Assembly (NCBI GenBank): GCA_021815655.1
Contig: JAKAGJ010000141.1
Span: forward strand, 1 to 6,283
DNA from: Deltaproteobacteria bacterium
Lineage (GTDB): Bacteria; Desulfobacterota; Desulfarculia; Desulfarculales; Desulfarculaceae
Direction of reading: 5' to 3'
Length of the DNA stretch: 6,283 nt
Position numbers and translations under genes: made by a program. The notes beneath the pieces are model-generated. The model ran no database searches. It had not been told where the DNA came from and was given only the letters and a program-made list of their open reading frames with translations. Of the stretch, positions 5,737 to 6,283 are shown piece by piece. Position 1 is the first letter of the stretch; each line of letters opens with the position of its first letter.

Positions 5737-6283
5737 TTAGTGGTCCCCGCCCAAAAAGGCCGTGGGACGCCAGCCCTTGTTGTGAATCTGCCCGTCGCGG
5801 TACCACACCCGCAAGAATCCCTGGCTGTCCACATAGGCCGAGTCCGGCAGCACCCAGGAGGGGTTCCAGCGCAGGCGGTCCTCGTGGAGGTAGCCGGTCT
5901 GCAACAGCACCATGTCCGAGCGGCGCTCGATCATCACGCCGTCGTAGAGGGTGACCTTGCCCACGTCGGTCATGGCCGTGAACATGGGCTTGGCCCGGCC
6001 GGAGATGAGGCCGGAGGAGGTGAGCGCCCGGATCAGGGCCAGGCCCTGATCGATGGTGGTGCGGTGGTGGCTCACCCCGCGCAGGGGTATGCAGTGGAAC
6101 AGGTAGTGGGGTTCGATGCCCTGCAAGCGCACGGCGTTGAACAGCTCGGCCTGGGTCTCCAGGGTGTCGTTGACGCCCCGGAGCAGCACGTGCTGGCTGT
6201 AGATGGTGATGCCCGCCTCCTGCAAGCGCCGGCAGGCGGCCTTGGTTTCGGGGCACAGCTCCACCGGGGCGTTGATGTGGGTG
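5737..6283 (-). CDS. KamA-family (lysine 2,3-aminomutase-like) radical SAM enzyme, C-terminal part
   Basis: Radical SAM/PLP aminomutases of this family move the alpha-amino group of lysine or glutamate to the beta carbon. About 181 C-terminal residues are visible; the CxxxCxxC iron-sulfur motif lies beyond the right edge. The frame enters the window as THINAPVELCPETK, matching the family's THINHP segment. It continues with GITIYSQHVLLRGVND, HYLFHCIPLRGVSHHRT and IDQGLALIRAL, all family hallmarks. K in DVGKVTLYDG falls where the PLP-binding lysine of lysine 2,3-aminomutase lies (GGGK). The roughly 75 residues after it (from VTLYDGVMIERR to the end WRPTAFLGGDH) lack the cysteine cluster that binds zinc in clostridial lysine 2,3-aminomutase and diverge from it. 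It converges on the acetyltransferase gene and so is not in its operon. EpmB-like or another aminomutase activity cannot be excluded; the substrate is unknown. Confidence 0.88.
   Translation of the reverse strand, partial: THINAPVELCPETKAACRRLQEAGITIYSQHVLLRGVNDTLETQAELFNAVRLQGIEPHYLFHCIPLRGVSHHRTTIDQGLALIRALTSSGLISGRAKPMFTAMTDVGKVTLYDGVMIERRSDMVLLQTGYLHEDRLRWNPSWVLPDSAYVDSQGFLRVWYRDGQIHNKGWRPTAFLGGDH

Overview
The window is GC-rich, with strong GC-ending codon bias. It reads as part of a flagellar gene region from a high-GC, Gram-negative, probably Desulfobacterota-like (deltaproteobacterial) bacterium. The taxon is inferred from base composition, sigma-54-like promoter boxes and the style of the flagellin and glycosyltransferase; no single feature proves it.

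Layout on the + strand: (1) bases 1-1314 hold the C-terminal part of a large flagellin, cut by the left edge and followed by a very strong hairpin terminator. (2) About 200 bases of leader carry a sigma-54-like box and a small hairpin. A short gene (1522-1731) follows, whose C-terminal half copies the flagellin tail. (3) A second, nearly identical sigma-54-like box lies just before a 1026-residue protein (1835-4915) with TPR-like repeats and two different GT-B glycosyltransferase modules. (4) A PglD/NeuD-type sugar-amine acetyltransferase (4948-5649) follows 32 bases later, presumably in the same transcript.

A long imperfect inverted repeat (5655-5729) separates this block from a convergent - strand gene, the C-terminal part of a KamA (lysine 2,3-aminomutase)-family radical SAM enzyme, cut by the right edge.

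Working model (inference): the tandem glycosyltransferase and the acetyltransferase make and attach an acetylated amino-sugar glycan to the Ser/Thr-rich flagellin encoded just upstream. The most unusual element is the small flagellin-tail-like gene. It has its own promoter-like box and a leader with two GGA motifs arranged as in CsrA targets. This suggests a possible decoy or regulator acting on flagellin-binding partners such as FliS or FliW; a decayed flagellin duplicate remains the main alternative.
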